Under the pieces are notes generated by a model. That model did not search any database. It worked only from the letters and a program-made list of their open reading frames with translations, and had not been told where the DNA came from. The translations under genes and the position numbers were made by a program. A DNA stretch of 64,000 nt. Source: Rhizophagus clarus. Its lineage: Eukaryota > Glomeromycota > Glomeromycetes > Glomerales > Glomeraceae. How positions within the stretch are numbered: position 1 is the first letter of the stretch; each line of letters begins with the position of its first letter. The stretch spans positions 1 to 64,000 of the forward strand of contig BLAL01000288.1 in the NCBI GenBank assembly GCA_015698045.1, in the 5' to 3' direction. Positions 43,890 through 54,070 of the stretch are shown one piece after another.

Positions 43890-44585
43890 ATGGCATATAT
43901 ACCTCATACTGAACCTACTGGTCCACCTCCAGCATACTTAATAGCAATGAATATCAATCAGCTTCTCGATACACTCAGAACTAATGCTGATACTTTGCTC
44001 GTAGACAGCCAAATGACTGTTGGGCCAAATCTTATAAATATTAACAATGATATTAAGCATATTATTAGAATGATCATAACCCATATTATTCAGGTTGAAG
44101 ACAGAGCAAATCGAGTTAGGGAAGAACTTGATACTTCAACTGGCTTATTAAGGTATTTACAAGAACAGAACACTGCTACAGGACGTGAGATTCATGGTAT
44201 TAGACAACGTCTTGTTGTATGTCAGAATGAAAGGAATGGATTGCTAAATGAAAGGAATGGATTGCTAAATGAAAGGAATAGATTGCTGAATGAGAGAAAC
44301 AATCTGGTAAATGCAAATCGTGGTCAAGCTTATTAATTACAAGAACAGCAGGTACGGCACAGAAGAATTATGGATAATTTGCAACAAAGAAATAATGGAT
44401 TAACGCATCAACTTGCAATAGAATGGCTTACATCTAGAAACTTGGGACGAATTCGTGTTAGAATACAAGCACAAATGGCTGTACTTAGAATTCAAGTGCA
44501 GTGGTTTCGAATTAGACAAGCAAATCCCATAGTCAACAATCCTCCTCCAGATAATCCCCCAGTAATATGGCTACCGTTGCAATAG
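43890..44585 (+). CDS. Coiled-coil protein region upstream of the Gag-like part
   Basis: Begins MAYIPHTEPTGPPPAYL and contains a long coiled coil with a 7-residue repeat (NERNGLL x2, NERNRLL, NERNNLV), then a Gln/Arg-rich helix (IRVRIQAQMAVLRIQVQWF) and a Pro-rich end. It abuts the Gag-like part, so both may belong to one structural unit. Function unknown. Confidence 0.55.
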
Positions 44586-46045
44586 GAATGCCAGTTTTTG
44601 CTGGAAATGATGACAATGATCTTGAGAGATTTTTTGAGTTATATAAGGGCCATCTTCATAGTATTGGAGTTGATCTATCGGCTGATGGTGGTCCTCCAGC
44701 AGGTTGGGAAAAAGGTATGGGTATACTTCGTGCTTGCTTAACTGGTCCGGCCACCAGATGGTATGATGCCAACATTCTTGGGAAGAGAGTTAAGCTTAGA
44801 AATATTCTTCTTAGTAATTTGCATGGAGATGAGCCCACATTTAAGGGTATGGCTGGTAATGCTGGTGCTAATTGTCCAGTAGCTACATGGGTTGCAGGTA
44901 CTGGTGCACAAGCTCATATGACTGGTGGTGCACCACTTGCAGGTGTTGCTAATCCGGTTACTGATGTCTGGCCTGATTATGCATTAGAAGGGAATAGAAA
45001 TATTTGGTTAAATCGTGCTGGTATGGAATTTACTAATGATCCTCTTAACCACAATGTTGCTGGTGCTGCTGCTGGTGCTGGTGCTGGTGTAATAATTCCT
45101 GGTGGAGCTGGTGCCGGTCAACCATATGTAATTCCAGCTCATCCCTGTCATGTTTTTATTAAAATGCGCAATGATTTTCCTACACAGCAGAATGCTAGAC
45201 ATCAGTTAAGATTTGGTAATCTTTTTCAAGAAAGTATGCCAGTTTGAGATTTCTATGATAAAGTTAGAAGAAGTGCTGAGCTATTAGGCTATGGTAATGA
45301 TGTTTTAGTTAATCAGTTTCTAAGAGGTCTGAATGATGATTGTGCTATTGAGGCTGAAAGGATTGGTGCTGAACGGGATATAGAGGAATTAGTAGGTCTT
45401 CTTGAACGGGTTGAAAAAAGAAAGGCTGAATTACGTATTGGTAAAGAAAGAAGAGAAAATATACAGTATCAAAGGGATAGACAAATTATTCCAGAGCAGT
45501 TGCCACCGGTTGGTCAGGAACCAGTGATTTTAAAACCAATACAAAATCATGCAGTTACCCAAGGTGAAATGAGTCGATTATTGCAACAACAGGCTGAAGG
45601 TTTTCAGTCCCAAATTCGCCAATTACAGGAGAGTCTTAAGGCTAGAGATCTAAGACCAGTTGGACCTAAGCCTAAACCTAAGCCTCGATATCAAGATGAT
45701 TGGGAATATTATGGACAGAATCCATACCCTGATGAAGGTCCTAATCCATTTGATGAAGATAGGGATCCTGTTGATTTACAACAGCTATTTGATGCTGTAA
45801 CAGATAGACCTGCTCCTAGAAATACATTGGAACAAAGATTAGCTAGTAAGATCGCTAGAAAGATAGCAAAGGCTAGAGAAAGACGTGAAGATGATGAGTT
45901 AAATAGAGCAATACGTGACCTTTTTTTGAATGATCATGATGATCCCATGGACACTTCCAATGCCGTTCGAGGTGTACCTATAGAATTGGTTCAAGGTGAG
46001 AATGGAGAAATTATGCTTGTCCAAAAAAAAGATAGTTTAAAATAA
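44567..46045 (+). CDS. Gag-like structural protein region
   Basis: Starts MPVFAGNDDNDLERFFELYK, then GILRACLTGPATRWYDANI, and further on DFYDKVRRSAELLGYGNDVL, FLRGLNDDCAIEAERIG. This is the pattern of a retrotransposon capsid: a 'F.G...D...F' opening, a 'L.G.A..WY' helix and a 'F....LR' helix with a late 'FLRGL'. A Gly/Ala-rich insert (about 45050-45120) separates the two halves, and a Gln-rich coiled coil and acidic tail follow. Recurs in element 2. Assignment as Gag-like is by eye. Confidence 0.6.
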
Positions 46046-46109
46046 AGGTAAACCATCACCACCAGCAATTAAATTAGCACCATCTAAATCGACATCTAAA
46101 TCCACTAAA

Positions 46110-46718
46110 ATGGTAAAAATCCCTGCTATTAAGCCATCAACAAATTTTACTAAAACGGAGCTTTTAAATCTTCTAAAGCTTGCTGATATCAGAAAGATCA
46201 TTCAGGAGATCGCCTATAAAATATTAGAAAATTATGATAGCGTCCCTCAAGAACAACCAGCAGTACAGGAAGAGTATTCAGATCCAATACCTATAGATAT
46301 TGATGTTACTCGGTTGGAAAATTCTAAGGATCTTTTAGCTATAAATGGAAATGTAAATGAGGTAGATATTCAGTGTTTAGCCGATTCCTGTGCTAATGTT
46401 TCCTTTATCCAAGAAGAAGCATGTCATGAACTAAAACTAAAAGCTGATAAATCCATAAAGCATAATATTACTGGTGCATCAGGGGATGGTAAGACGCTTG
46501 GTATAGTAAAAAATGTATCAATAGAGCTTTTACCAGGATGTATCATTAAAGCAGATCTTGTAGTCCTGAAAGAGTATAAGCATAGAGAAATTGGTTTGAG
46601 CCGAGCGTGCCTTAAAAGGTATAATTATGATATTCATGAATCTCGAAGTCATATCGCTCTCACCTGCAATAATAAAGATTATTTTATTCCTATAATTCCA
46701 GATGCAAATCGAACATAA
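46110..46718 (+). CDS. Retropepsin-like protein
   Basis: 202 residues. LLAINGNVNEVDIQCLADSC, ANVSFIQEEACHELKLK, then the flap-like NITGASGDGKTLGIVKNVSI, and VVLKEYKHREIGLSRACLKR. The arrangement (beta strand, D-S-C-A in place of D-T/S-G-A, 'G....' flap, 'DLVVL.......G...L') is that of a retropepsin fold. The DSCA form is shared with element 2, so it is a feature of the family. Whether it is an active protease is unknown. Confidence 0.6.
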   Translation: MVKIPAIKPSTNFTKTELLNLLKLADIRKIIQEIAYKILENYDSVPQEQPAVQEEYSDPIPIDIDVTRLENSKDLLAINGNVNEVDIQCLADSCANVSFIQEEACHELKLKADKSIKHNITGASGDGKTLGIVKNVSIELLPGCIIKADLVVLKEYKHREIGLSRACLKRYNYDIHESRSHIALTCNNKDYFIPIIPDANRT

Positions 46719-46768
46719 AAAAAAATATATATAAAATTCCAGTGCCAGATTTATTCGACATATTCTAG

Positions 46769-47425
46769 TTAAGGGTAATCTGGATCTTCATCAGAATCAC
46801 TTGGGTCCTCCGAGTACTCTGATTGCCAACCTATATATTCATCTGGTTTATTGGAATCTAAGTCTACCCATTGCCAATTTGCAGGATCGTCTGGATCTTC
46901 ATCTTCCCAGTAATCTGATTGCCAAGCTATATCATCTGGATCTGAATCTGGTTCATCATAGATTACTGGAATTTCATAAGGATCTAACCCATCAGCTAGC
47001 ATTCTAATATTATCAAGTATACGATCCTTTTTTTCTTTTTCTTTCTTATATACAAATCCACCTTGCAATATAATTTTTTCTATTTCTACCTGATACGCAA
47101 AGGCTTTTTCTTTTTTATCAGCCAATTCAAAGAATCTTTTGTATAGTGGATCTGTAAGAGCTTTATTCATACCTGAATATTTTTTAATAGCACGTTCTAG
47201 TTCTTCGTCACTATTTTTATAATCTATTACAGCTTTCCAGTAATCTCCTTCGGCAAGCTGATCAAGATGATCCATGATGATACGAGCAATTTCATGTATC
47301 TGAAATACATCTATTTGCCCGAATGAAGTATTAATAATGTGGCCAGTTTCCTTGATTGGAGTATTTAACCAATTTTCTACCCACTCTGGGGTTGCATCTA
47401 AGAATTTAGCAATGTTCGTGTACAT
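46769..47425 (-). CDS. Acidic-tailed helical protein
   Basis: 218 residues on the minus strand. Helical N-terminal half (IAKFLDATPEWVENWLNTPI, IHEIARIIMDHLDQLAEGDY), a Lys-rich middle and a C-terminal tail of Asp/Trp/Pro repeats (DPDDPANWQW, GWQSEYSEDPSDSDEDPDYP). A counterpart is at 58752-59340 in element 2. No family recognised. Confidence 0.55.
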   Translation of the reverse strand: MYTNIAKFLDATPEWVENWLNTPIKETGHIINTSFGQIDVFQIHEIARIIMDHLDQLAEGDYWKAVIDYKNSDEELERAIKKYSGMNKALTDPLYKRFFELADKKEKAFAYQVEIEKIILQGGFVYKKEKEKKDRILDNIRMLADGLDPYEIPVIYDEPDSDPDDIAWQSDYWEDEDPDDPANWQWVDLDSNKPDEYIGWQSEYSEDPSDSDEDPDYP

Positions 47426-47527
47426 CTTTTAGTATATAATGGATATGTTCAATTTATTTTTTTTAATACCTATATATTGACTACGTTTAATTACAATTTT
47501 TTGGGGTATTTAAAAAAAAAATATAAT

Positions 47528-48640
47528 CTATTTTGTATCATTATAGATACGTACTAGATTGGGAACGTCTTCTTGTAATCTGTCAGCTGGCTCCCATGTT
47601 GATTCGTCTTCTGGATAGCGCTTCCATTTGACTAAGTATTGGAGTTGACCCTTTCTAGTGCGGTGCTTGAGAATTTTCTCAGGTACATATCTTTCTGGCT
47701 GTCCCCTTATGACCAAATCAGGTGGAGGCTTTTCGTTGATAGGAATGACTTGCAGTTCTTTTCTAGTATATGCACATCTAGATACTCCCAACCTACCATG
47801 TGGTCCATCAAGTAAATATGTAGGTGGTTGTTCAGGAGAAAGGATAAGCTTTTTAATTATACGAACTTTTGGATCCCATTTAATGTCTCCTATTCTGAAC
47901 TTACCATGTAATTTTTTTCCAAGTACTGATATAGGTTCAAGAAGTTTAGTTCGAACTTGTGTTCTCTCTAATAGTAATTCTGTATTTTTGTCTATTTTAG
48001 GTGGATCTCTTTGCCACTTTTCATCTACTAATCTTACTATATCATGGAAATCTTCAGACCATTCTACTAATGTTTCACCAGTTTTTAGTTCCTGTGCTGT
48101 CATCCTTTTAAGAAGTGGTTCTTGTATAGCCTGGATAGCCCTCTCTGCATATGATTGCTGTCTATGACGTCCAGGTTTGCCAAACCTCATCATAACTCCA
48201 ATGCTATTAAGGAAAAAATCACGTATTTGTGAGTTAGTAAATTCTGAACCAGAGTCTGTTTCTAGTCTATGGGTAGGAGGTTGGATACGACCACGTCTGT
48301 ATATTTTAATAAATGCTTTTAATACACTATTAGCTGTCTTATTTTTAATAGGCTCAGCATCTACTCGTCTTCTGGATATTTCTACTATTACGAGAAAATA
48401 ATGGTATCCCTTGGGGTCTATAGGCATTTCTGCTACATCAGACTGCTGAGTAGCATTTTCTTTCCAGACGATTACTTTTGGACGTTCAGATCTTTTTTCC
48501 TTTAGAGGCTTTCGATAGAGATTATAATGCTCTTGATCTTTAAGAAGATGTGCTAGTACTCCTGATAAATTATAAAATTTGTAATACCTCTTTAAAGGGG
48601 TCATAATGTTTAAAATTAAAGATTTACTACTAGAATTCAA
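47528..48640 (-). CDS. Polinton-type integrase with chromodomain
   Basis: 370 residues on the minus strand. RNase H-fold integrase core: QQSDVAEMPIDPKGYHYFLV, THRLETDSGSEFTNSQIRDF, GRHRQQSYAERAIQAIQ (D, D, E residues). The C-terminal chromodomain reads VPEKILKHRTRKGQLQYLVK, then WKRYPEDESTWEPADRL. Polinton integrases of this type insert the element and generate short target duplications (family knowledge). A full-length frame. Confidence 0.9.
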   Translation of the reverse strand: MNSSSKSLILNIMTPLKRYYKFYNLSGVLAHLLKDQEHYNLYRKPLKEKRSERPKVIVWKENATQQSDVAEMPIDPKGYHYFLVIVEISRRRVDAEPIKNKTANSVLKAFIKIYRRGRIQPPTHRLETDSGSEFTNSQIRDFFLNSIGVMMRFGKPGRHRQQSYAERAIQAIQEPLLKRMTAQELKTGETLVEWSEDFHDIVRLVDEKWQRDPPKIDKNTELLLERTQVRTKLLEPISVLGKKLHGKFRIGDIKWDPKVRIIKKLILSPEQPPTYLLDGPHGRLGVSRCAYTRKELQVIPINEKPPPDLVIRGQPERYVPEKILKHRTRKGQLQYLVKWKRYPEDESTWEPADRLQEDVPNLVRIYNDTK

Positions 48641-48965
48641 ATTTGTGGATATGACAGAAATATATTGTACAAAGTGTAGAAAGAAGACAGAAACCTCTTC
48701 AGAAGTTCAGAATATGACCGATAATGGTCGATATCAAATTCATGGTGATTGTATTATCTGTGGGACGCATAAGAACACCCTTACTGGTGAAAATTGGGAG
48801 GTTAAATCACATAGCAAAAGAGAAATTCTGGACGCTAAGAAAAAGAGAAAGAAGACGGCTACAAATAAGAAGGCTAAAAAACTTGGTCTTAAGATTTTGG
48901 ATGCTGATGATAAAGTTCAGGCTTATATTAAAAGGTATTTAAGGGAGACAACAAAAGAGAGTTAA
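48606..48965 (+). CDS. DUF5679-like Zn-ribbon protein
   Basis: Best start is probably at MTEIYCTKCRKKTETSSEV (48651). Two CxxC pairs (YCTKC and IICGTHKNT with preceding GDC) form a zinc ribbon similar to DUF5679 proteins of large DNA viruses and Polintons. It is followed by a very basic tail (KKRKKTATNKKAKKLGLK). The small basic protein might coat DNA (inference). Divergent from, and slightly overlapping, the integrase frame; the shared interval probably holds a bidirectional promoter. Confidence 0.7.
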   Translation: MFKIKDLLLEFKFVDMTEIYCTKCRKKTETSSEVQNMTDNGRYQIHGDCIICGTHKNTLTGENWEVKSHSKREILDAKKKRKKTATNKKAKKLGLKILDADDKVQAYIKRYLRETTKES

Positions 48966-48989
48966 TTGAAAATATGACACGATTTATTA

Positions 48990-49280
48990 GTGATAAACAT
49001 AACAATGGAAAGAACTACAACCCCTCCAAGTACTTCGAGATTAGAAAGTGACGAAGAAGAAGAGATACCAGCTCCTACACAAGGTGATAGCTCTGTAAGT
49101 GAATATTTTGAGTCAATAAAATTGTATGCTATAGCCCGAAATGAGGATTTGGATCATATAAATATTAAAGTAGCATTCATTCTTGAATTAAAACTAGATT
49201 ATGCAAAGCGTGCTAAAGAGTTTAGTTTTAAAAAACCATTAAAAGAGATAGTTGAACATTTAGTTGGTGATCGATATTAG
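48990..49280 (+). CDS. Small acidic protein next to the right TIR
   Basis: 96 residues, Ser/Glu-rich start (SRLESDEEEEIPAPTQGDSS) and a helical end (AKEFSFKKPLKEIVEHLV). No counterpart seen in element 2. Function unknown. Confidence 0.45.
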   Translation: MINITMERTTTPPSTSRLESDEEEEIPAPTQGDSSVSEYFESIKLYAIARNEDLDHINIKVAFILELKLDYAKRAKEFSFKKPLKEIVEHLVGDRY

Positions 49281-49284
49281 CTGT

Positions 49285-49849
49285 TTTTTTTTCAGGTGCA
49301 GTATTCCGCATGGATAGGTCCTGTAATATAGCCACCTCTTAGGCATAGCCCGAGATCGATGACTAGTATGATGACTAATATGAGGATGGTATGTGGGTAT
49401 ATATAGGGGATCATACTAGGTATTGGGGTATTTTTCACATATCGTATTGGGCTTGGTAAGGCATTTGGATCTGTTCTTGTAGACGGAACAGATTGGAACG
49501 AATGGAACAGATCAGGCACCTGAATTTCAAAAGTTTTTTCTGGGAAAGGTAAACTGATTTTTTTTTTATTTTATCTGTTCCATCTGTTCCATTTGTTCTA
49601 TATCCTTATTTCTTCTTTATTCTTTGTTTTACTTTATTCTTAGTATATTTGTATAGAACAGATATATGGAACAGATCGGAACAGATGGGTGGTATGGTAT
49701 GGAAATGGTATTTATCCATGGTATTGTTAGAGAACGCGCTGTGAAGCGCTGGAGCCTAACTGGAAGGGGATCTGGTAGGGTTTCACCATGGAGGGGTGGA
49801 TGTATTAGGGGCTTTAGCCACTGCCGGGGCGTAGCCCAGCCCCGATGAC
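49285..49849 (-). repeat. Right TIR of Polinton-like element 1
   Basis: Inverted copy of 35921-36482, with about 25 differences by eye. Reads outwards through TATATATAGGGGATCATAC (about 49398) to CCCCGATGAC. Confidence 0.9.
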
Positions 49850-51990
49850 ATAATATTGATACTAGTATAATTAAATAAAAAATGCATTACAATTATTACA
49901 ATTGAATTTAAAAATCACAAAATTTGATATTAAAAATATACATCTAAGACAATTATTGAAAAGATAATTTTTATAAAAAATATTTGTAATAAATTCAATA
50001 CCATTTTTTATGTAAAAATAAAAAAACATAAGTTTATTAATAAAATTTTTCGTAAATAAGGTAGATAAATTTGCTTGCAATTTTTATATAAAAATATATC
50101 ATTGGCAAACATTTACCTATAAGTAAAGTCAAAAATAGCCTTCTAAACTCTCTTTTTATTAATAAGTAAAGTTGTAGAGCAGGTCAAAATACACTTACTA
50201 CAAAAATACTGAGATTCTGGTATAAATACATAAAAAACATATTGCAATTGAATTAAAAAAAAACAAATTTTACTGATATCAAAAATATACATTTAAGGCA
50301 GCAATGCAAAAAGCAATTTTATAATAAAGGGAATATATTTAAAATAAATTTCATACTGTTTCCTATATAAAAAATAAAAAAAACCATAGGTTTATTAATA
50401 CAATTTTGCATATATATAGAGTTAAACAATATTGAAATTGCAGGTAAATTTGCCTGCAATTTTTTTTATAGCATCAGAAAATATTTACTTATATGTAAAG
50501 TCAAAAATGGCCTTCTAAACCTTCTTTTTATTAATAAGTAAAGTTGTAGAGCAGGTCAAAATACATTTACTACAAAAATACTGAGATTCTGGTATAAATA
50601 TATAAGAAACACATTGTGATTGAATTAAAAAAAAAACTCAAATTTTACTAATATCAAAAATATACATCTAAGACAGCAATGCAAAAAGTAATTTTATAAG
50701 AAAGGAATACATTTAAAATAAATTTCATACTGTTTCCTATATAAAAAATAAAAAAAAACCATAGGTTTATTAATACAATTTTGCATATATATCGAGTTAA
50801 ACAATATTGAAATTGCAGGTAAATTTGCCTGCAATTTTTTTTATAGCATCAGAAAATATTTACTTATAAGTAAAGTCAAAAATGGCCTTTTAAACCTTCT
50901 TTTTATTAATAAGTAAAGTTGTAGAGCAGGTCAAAATACATTTACCACAAAAATACTGAGATTCTGGTATAAATACATAAGAAACACATTGCGATTGAAT
51001 TAAAAAAAAAACTCAAATTTTACTGATATCAAAAATATACATTTAAAACAGCAATGCAAAAAGTAATTTTATAAGAAAGGGAATATATTTAAAATAAATT
51101 TCATACTGTTTCCTATATAAAAAATAAAAAAAATTATAGGTTTATTATTACAATTTCGCATATATATTGAGTTAAACAATATTGAAATTACAGGTAAATT
51201 TGCCTGCAATTTTTTTTATAAAAATATGGCATCAGAAATTACTTGCCTATAAGTAAAGTCAAAAACGGCCTTCTAAACCTTCTTTTTATTAATAAGTAAA
51301 GTTGTAGAGCAGGTCAAAATACACTTACTATAAAAATACTAAGATTCTGGTATAATTATATAAGAAACACGTTGCAATTGAATTAAAAAAAAAACTCAAA
51401 TTTTACTGGTATCAAAAATATACATTTAAGACAAGTATGCAAAAAGTATTTTTATAAGAGAAAGTAATATATTTAAGATAAATTTCATACTGTTTTTTAT
51501 GTAAAAAATAAAAAAATCATAGGTTTATTAATACAATTTTATATACATACACGGTTAAACAATACTGAAATTGCAGGTAAATTTGCCTGCAATTTTTTTT
51601 ATAAAAATATGGCATCAGAAATTGCATGCCTATAAGTAAAGTCAAAAACGGCCTTCTAAACCCTCTTTTCATTAATAAGTAAAGTTGTAGAGCAGGTCAA
51701 AATACACTTACTACAAAAATACTAAGATTCTGGTATAATTACATAAGAAACACGTTGCAATTAAATCAAAAAAATCACATAAATTTTATCTATTTTTATT
51801 GGTACCAAAAATATACGTTTATAACAAGTATGCAAAAAGTATTTTTATAAGAGAAAGTAATATATTTAAGATAAATTTCATACTGTTTATGTAAAAAATA
51901 AAAAAATTCATAGGTTTATTAATACAATTTTACATATATATACAGTTAAATAATACTGAAATTGCAGGTAAATTTGCCTGCAATTTTGTT
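49850..51990 (+). repeat. Satellite array with about 375-bp units
   Basis: Five recognisable junctions marked by AAGTAAAGTC (50121, 50493, 50868, 51251, 51634) give units of 372-383 bp. Each unit also contains TAAGTAAAGTTGTAGAGCAG, AAATTTCATACTG and an inverted repeat ATTGCAGGTAAATTTGCCTG, which forms a CAGGTAAATTTGCCTG hairpin. The first unit is interrupted by Polinton-like element 1. The array stops where a Tnp2 transposase exon begins. Confidence 0.9.
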
Positions 51991-52945
51991 TACCTTTAAG
52001 GGATAAAAGAATTACAAGAACTTGAAGGTAAAGCTAATTTTAATATCTAATAAAAATGTATTTTTCTATAATTGAAATTTTATTTTGTTAAATATTATAA
52101 AAGGAATTTAGTGTATAGACGGATGAACAAATGAACCTTTTATTTTATGCGCACATTTATTAACATGGATGGGTGATGTTCCAGCGTTAAGCAAAAGCTT
52201 AAACCTCTCTGAACATAATTTGTATAAAGCTTGTCATTTTTGTATGATAAAAGGGACTTATCACACATCAAATAAACATATATACTATCCATCATCTGCT
52301 TTTTGTAATATAAGAAATCATGATGATATGATTAATATGGGAAAATTAATTGCAGAAGAAATGAATAAAGATTGAAAAGATGAAATGATCAGAAAAACAG
52401 GTATGAGTTTCTTGAGAAAAAAGTACACCTACAAATCTGTATTAATTACTTTACTATATAGGAATTAAGGTGTTCAGTGAATTGTTGAAATTAAAATATT
52501 ATGATTTCTGTAGTCTTTTCCAACAGATATAATGCATTTATTCTTCAAGAATGTGGCATCATCAATGTATGCACATTGGAGTGGAAAATTTTTTAATAAC
52601 AATCTATTATAGTCTAATGATTATGAGTTATCAAAATCACAGTAGGAAAGTATTGGCATACAAATGGAAAAAGTAAAAAAAGATATGCCTATTGAAATTG
52701 GTCACCCTTCACATGACATATTTAATATCATAATGCTTACAAAGCGGTAGAATGGAGAAATTGGATAATTTTATTTTCATTACCATTACTAAAGGTATAT
52801 CTGGATAAAAGGTATTTTAATAAAAAGTAAAATTTGAATTAATACATTTTAAATTTTTTAACTAAACAAAAAATTTACTTTTTGTTACATAATAGACATC
52901 TTCAAGGATGGGCATACTTTGTGAAGGCTGTCAAGCTTTGTTTAG
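51991..52945 (+). pseudogene. Tnp2 transposase remnant (copy B)
   Basis: Begins inside the exon end equivalent to copy A 'DEMKELE' (GIKELQELE then a donor GTAAAG). Next: LLTWMGDVPALSKSLNLSEH, LYKACHFCMIKGTYHTSN, then PTDIMHLFFKNVASSMYAHW, GHPSHDIFNIIML, and finally LQGWAYFVKAVKLCL. Both ends are missing: the left is satellite and the right is hAT-3. Several stops and shifts; much more decayed than copy A. Confidence 0.75.
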
Positions 52946-53356
52946 TAGTGTTTCGATCTGTGACCGGGTCCAACCAGTTGGACCTGGATAATTTATTTTT
53001 TTTGGATATCCGGATAAACGCGGTTTTTATCTGGATAATTATCCAGATAAAAATATCTGGGTTAGATCCGGTATCCGGATAAAAAATATAAAAAAAAAAA
53101 TTTTTTAATATTAAATATCTTAAATAATAGTTCTTTTAATTTTCATTTTTATTTCAAAGTATATGATAGAATAATTTAATAATTAAAAACGTGTAAATAT
53201 TCTTATAATAAAATTCTTTATTTAATAAAATAAAATTCAATACATTTAATAAAAAATATTTAAAAGAATAAAATTCAATACATTTAATAAAAAAAATAAT
53301 GAAAAATGTAATATCATTCATCTAATAATTCTTCCAATTCGTGTTCATCTTCCACA

Positions 53357-54070
53357 TAAGGATGGTGCCGCAATTGATTTATCAAATCCGCAATATTGCG
53401 GATTTTGGAGTTGAATTGCGGTTAGTGAACCGCAATTCCGCAATTCACCTGATCGGTTTTGGCAGTTTACCGAACCGATTTAATAAAAAAAACGTTTACG
53501 CAATGTTTTTTTAATTAATTTAACGAAAAAACGTTGCAAAACGTTTTTTCAAAGTATTTTAATTAATAAAAAACGTTTCGCAACGTTTTTTTAATTAATT
53601 TAAAGAAAAAACGTTGCGAAACGTTTTTTCAAAGTATTTTAATTAAAAAAAACGTTTCGCAACATTTTTTTAATTAATTTAAAGAAAAAACGTTGCGAAA
53701 CGTTTTTTCAAAGTATATTTAATTAAAAAAAAACGTTTCGCAACGTTTTTTAATTAATTTAAAGAAAAAACGTTGCGAAACGTTTTTTCAAAGTATATTT
53801 TAATTAAAAAAAACGTTTCACAACATTTTTTTGGATTGCTTTAGCGAAATTGCAATTCCGCAAATGTATCGCAATTCCGCAAATGTGCTGCAATTCCGCA
53901 ATTATTCCGCAATTGAATTGCGGTACTTTGCGGAATTGCGGAATATTTGCGGAATTGCGGACAATTGCGGATTGCGGAATTGCGGATATTTAGGTTTAAA
54001 AATCCGCAATGTTCCGCAATACCGTAAATCGCAATTATTCCGCAATTGCTTATTTGCGGCACCATCCTTA
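53357..54070. mobile_element. MITE nested in hAT-3
   Basis: 714 bp, perfect 17-bp inverted ends TAAGGATGGTGCCGCAA (YARNG pattern), flanked by CTTCCACA on both sides (53349-53356 and 54071-54078). No coding capacity. CCGCAATT/AATTGCGG motifs cluster towards both ends, and an array of hairpins fills the middle. A non-autonomous hAT family member inserted into the last codons of the hAT-3 transposase. Confidence 0.92.
53488..53832. repeat. Hairpin tandem array inside the MITE
   Basis: Units of about 80 bp start at 53491, 53572, 53651, 53732 and 53812. Each holds AACGTTTCGCAACGTTTTTT and its reverse complement about 20 bases on, so every unit is itself a long inverted repeat. Confidence 0.88.

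Larger units (their letters stand above)
35921..49849 (+). mobile_element. Polinton/Maverick-like element 1 (fossil)
   Basis: About 13.9 kb between TIRs of about 560 bp, about 95% alike by eye. Gene parts in order: SF3 helicase, helicase-linked C-terminal protein, PolB with N-terminal OTU-like domain, unknown, 2-cysteine-adaptor-like protein, Zn-ribbon/winged-helix protein, A32-like ATPase (minus), coiled-coil protein, Gag-like protein, retropepsin-like protein, acidic protein (minus), chromodomain integrase (minus), DUF5679-like Zn-ribbon, small acidic protein. PolB + integrase + ATPase + TIRs define the Polinton group. A jelly-roll capsid was not recognised. Nearly full length but with about half a dozen breaks; TIR divergence and the visible target duplication suggest moderate to recent age. 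Confidence 0.88.

Noticed and set aside
47658-48401. Plus-strand frames opposite the Polinton integrase
   Set aside because: Shadow frames of the integrase; the same shadow appears opposite the second copy at 60281-60700.
50100-51990. CRISPR-like array
   Set aside because: Units of about 375 bp without short identical repeats separated by unique spacers, in a eukaryotic genome; it is a satellite.
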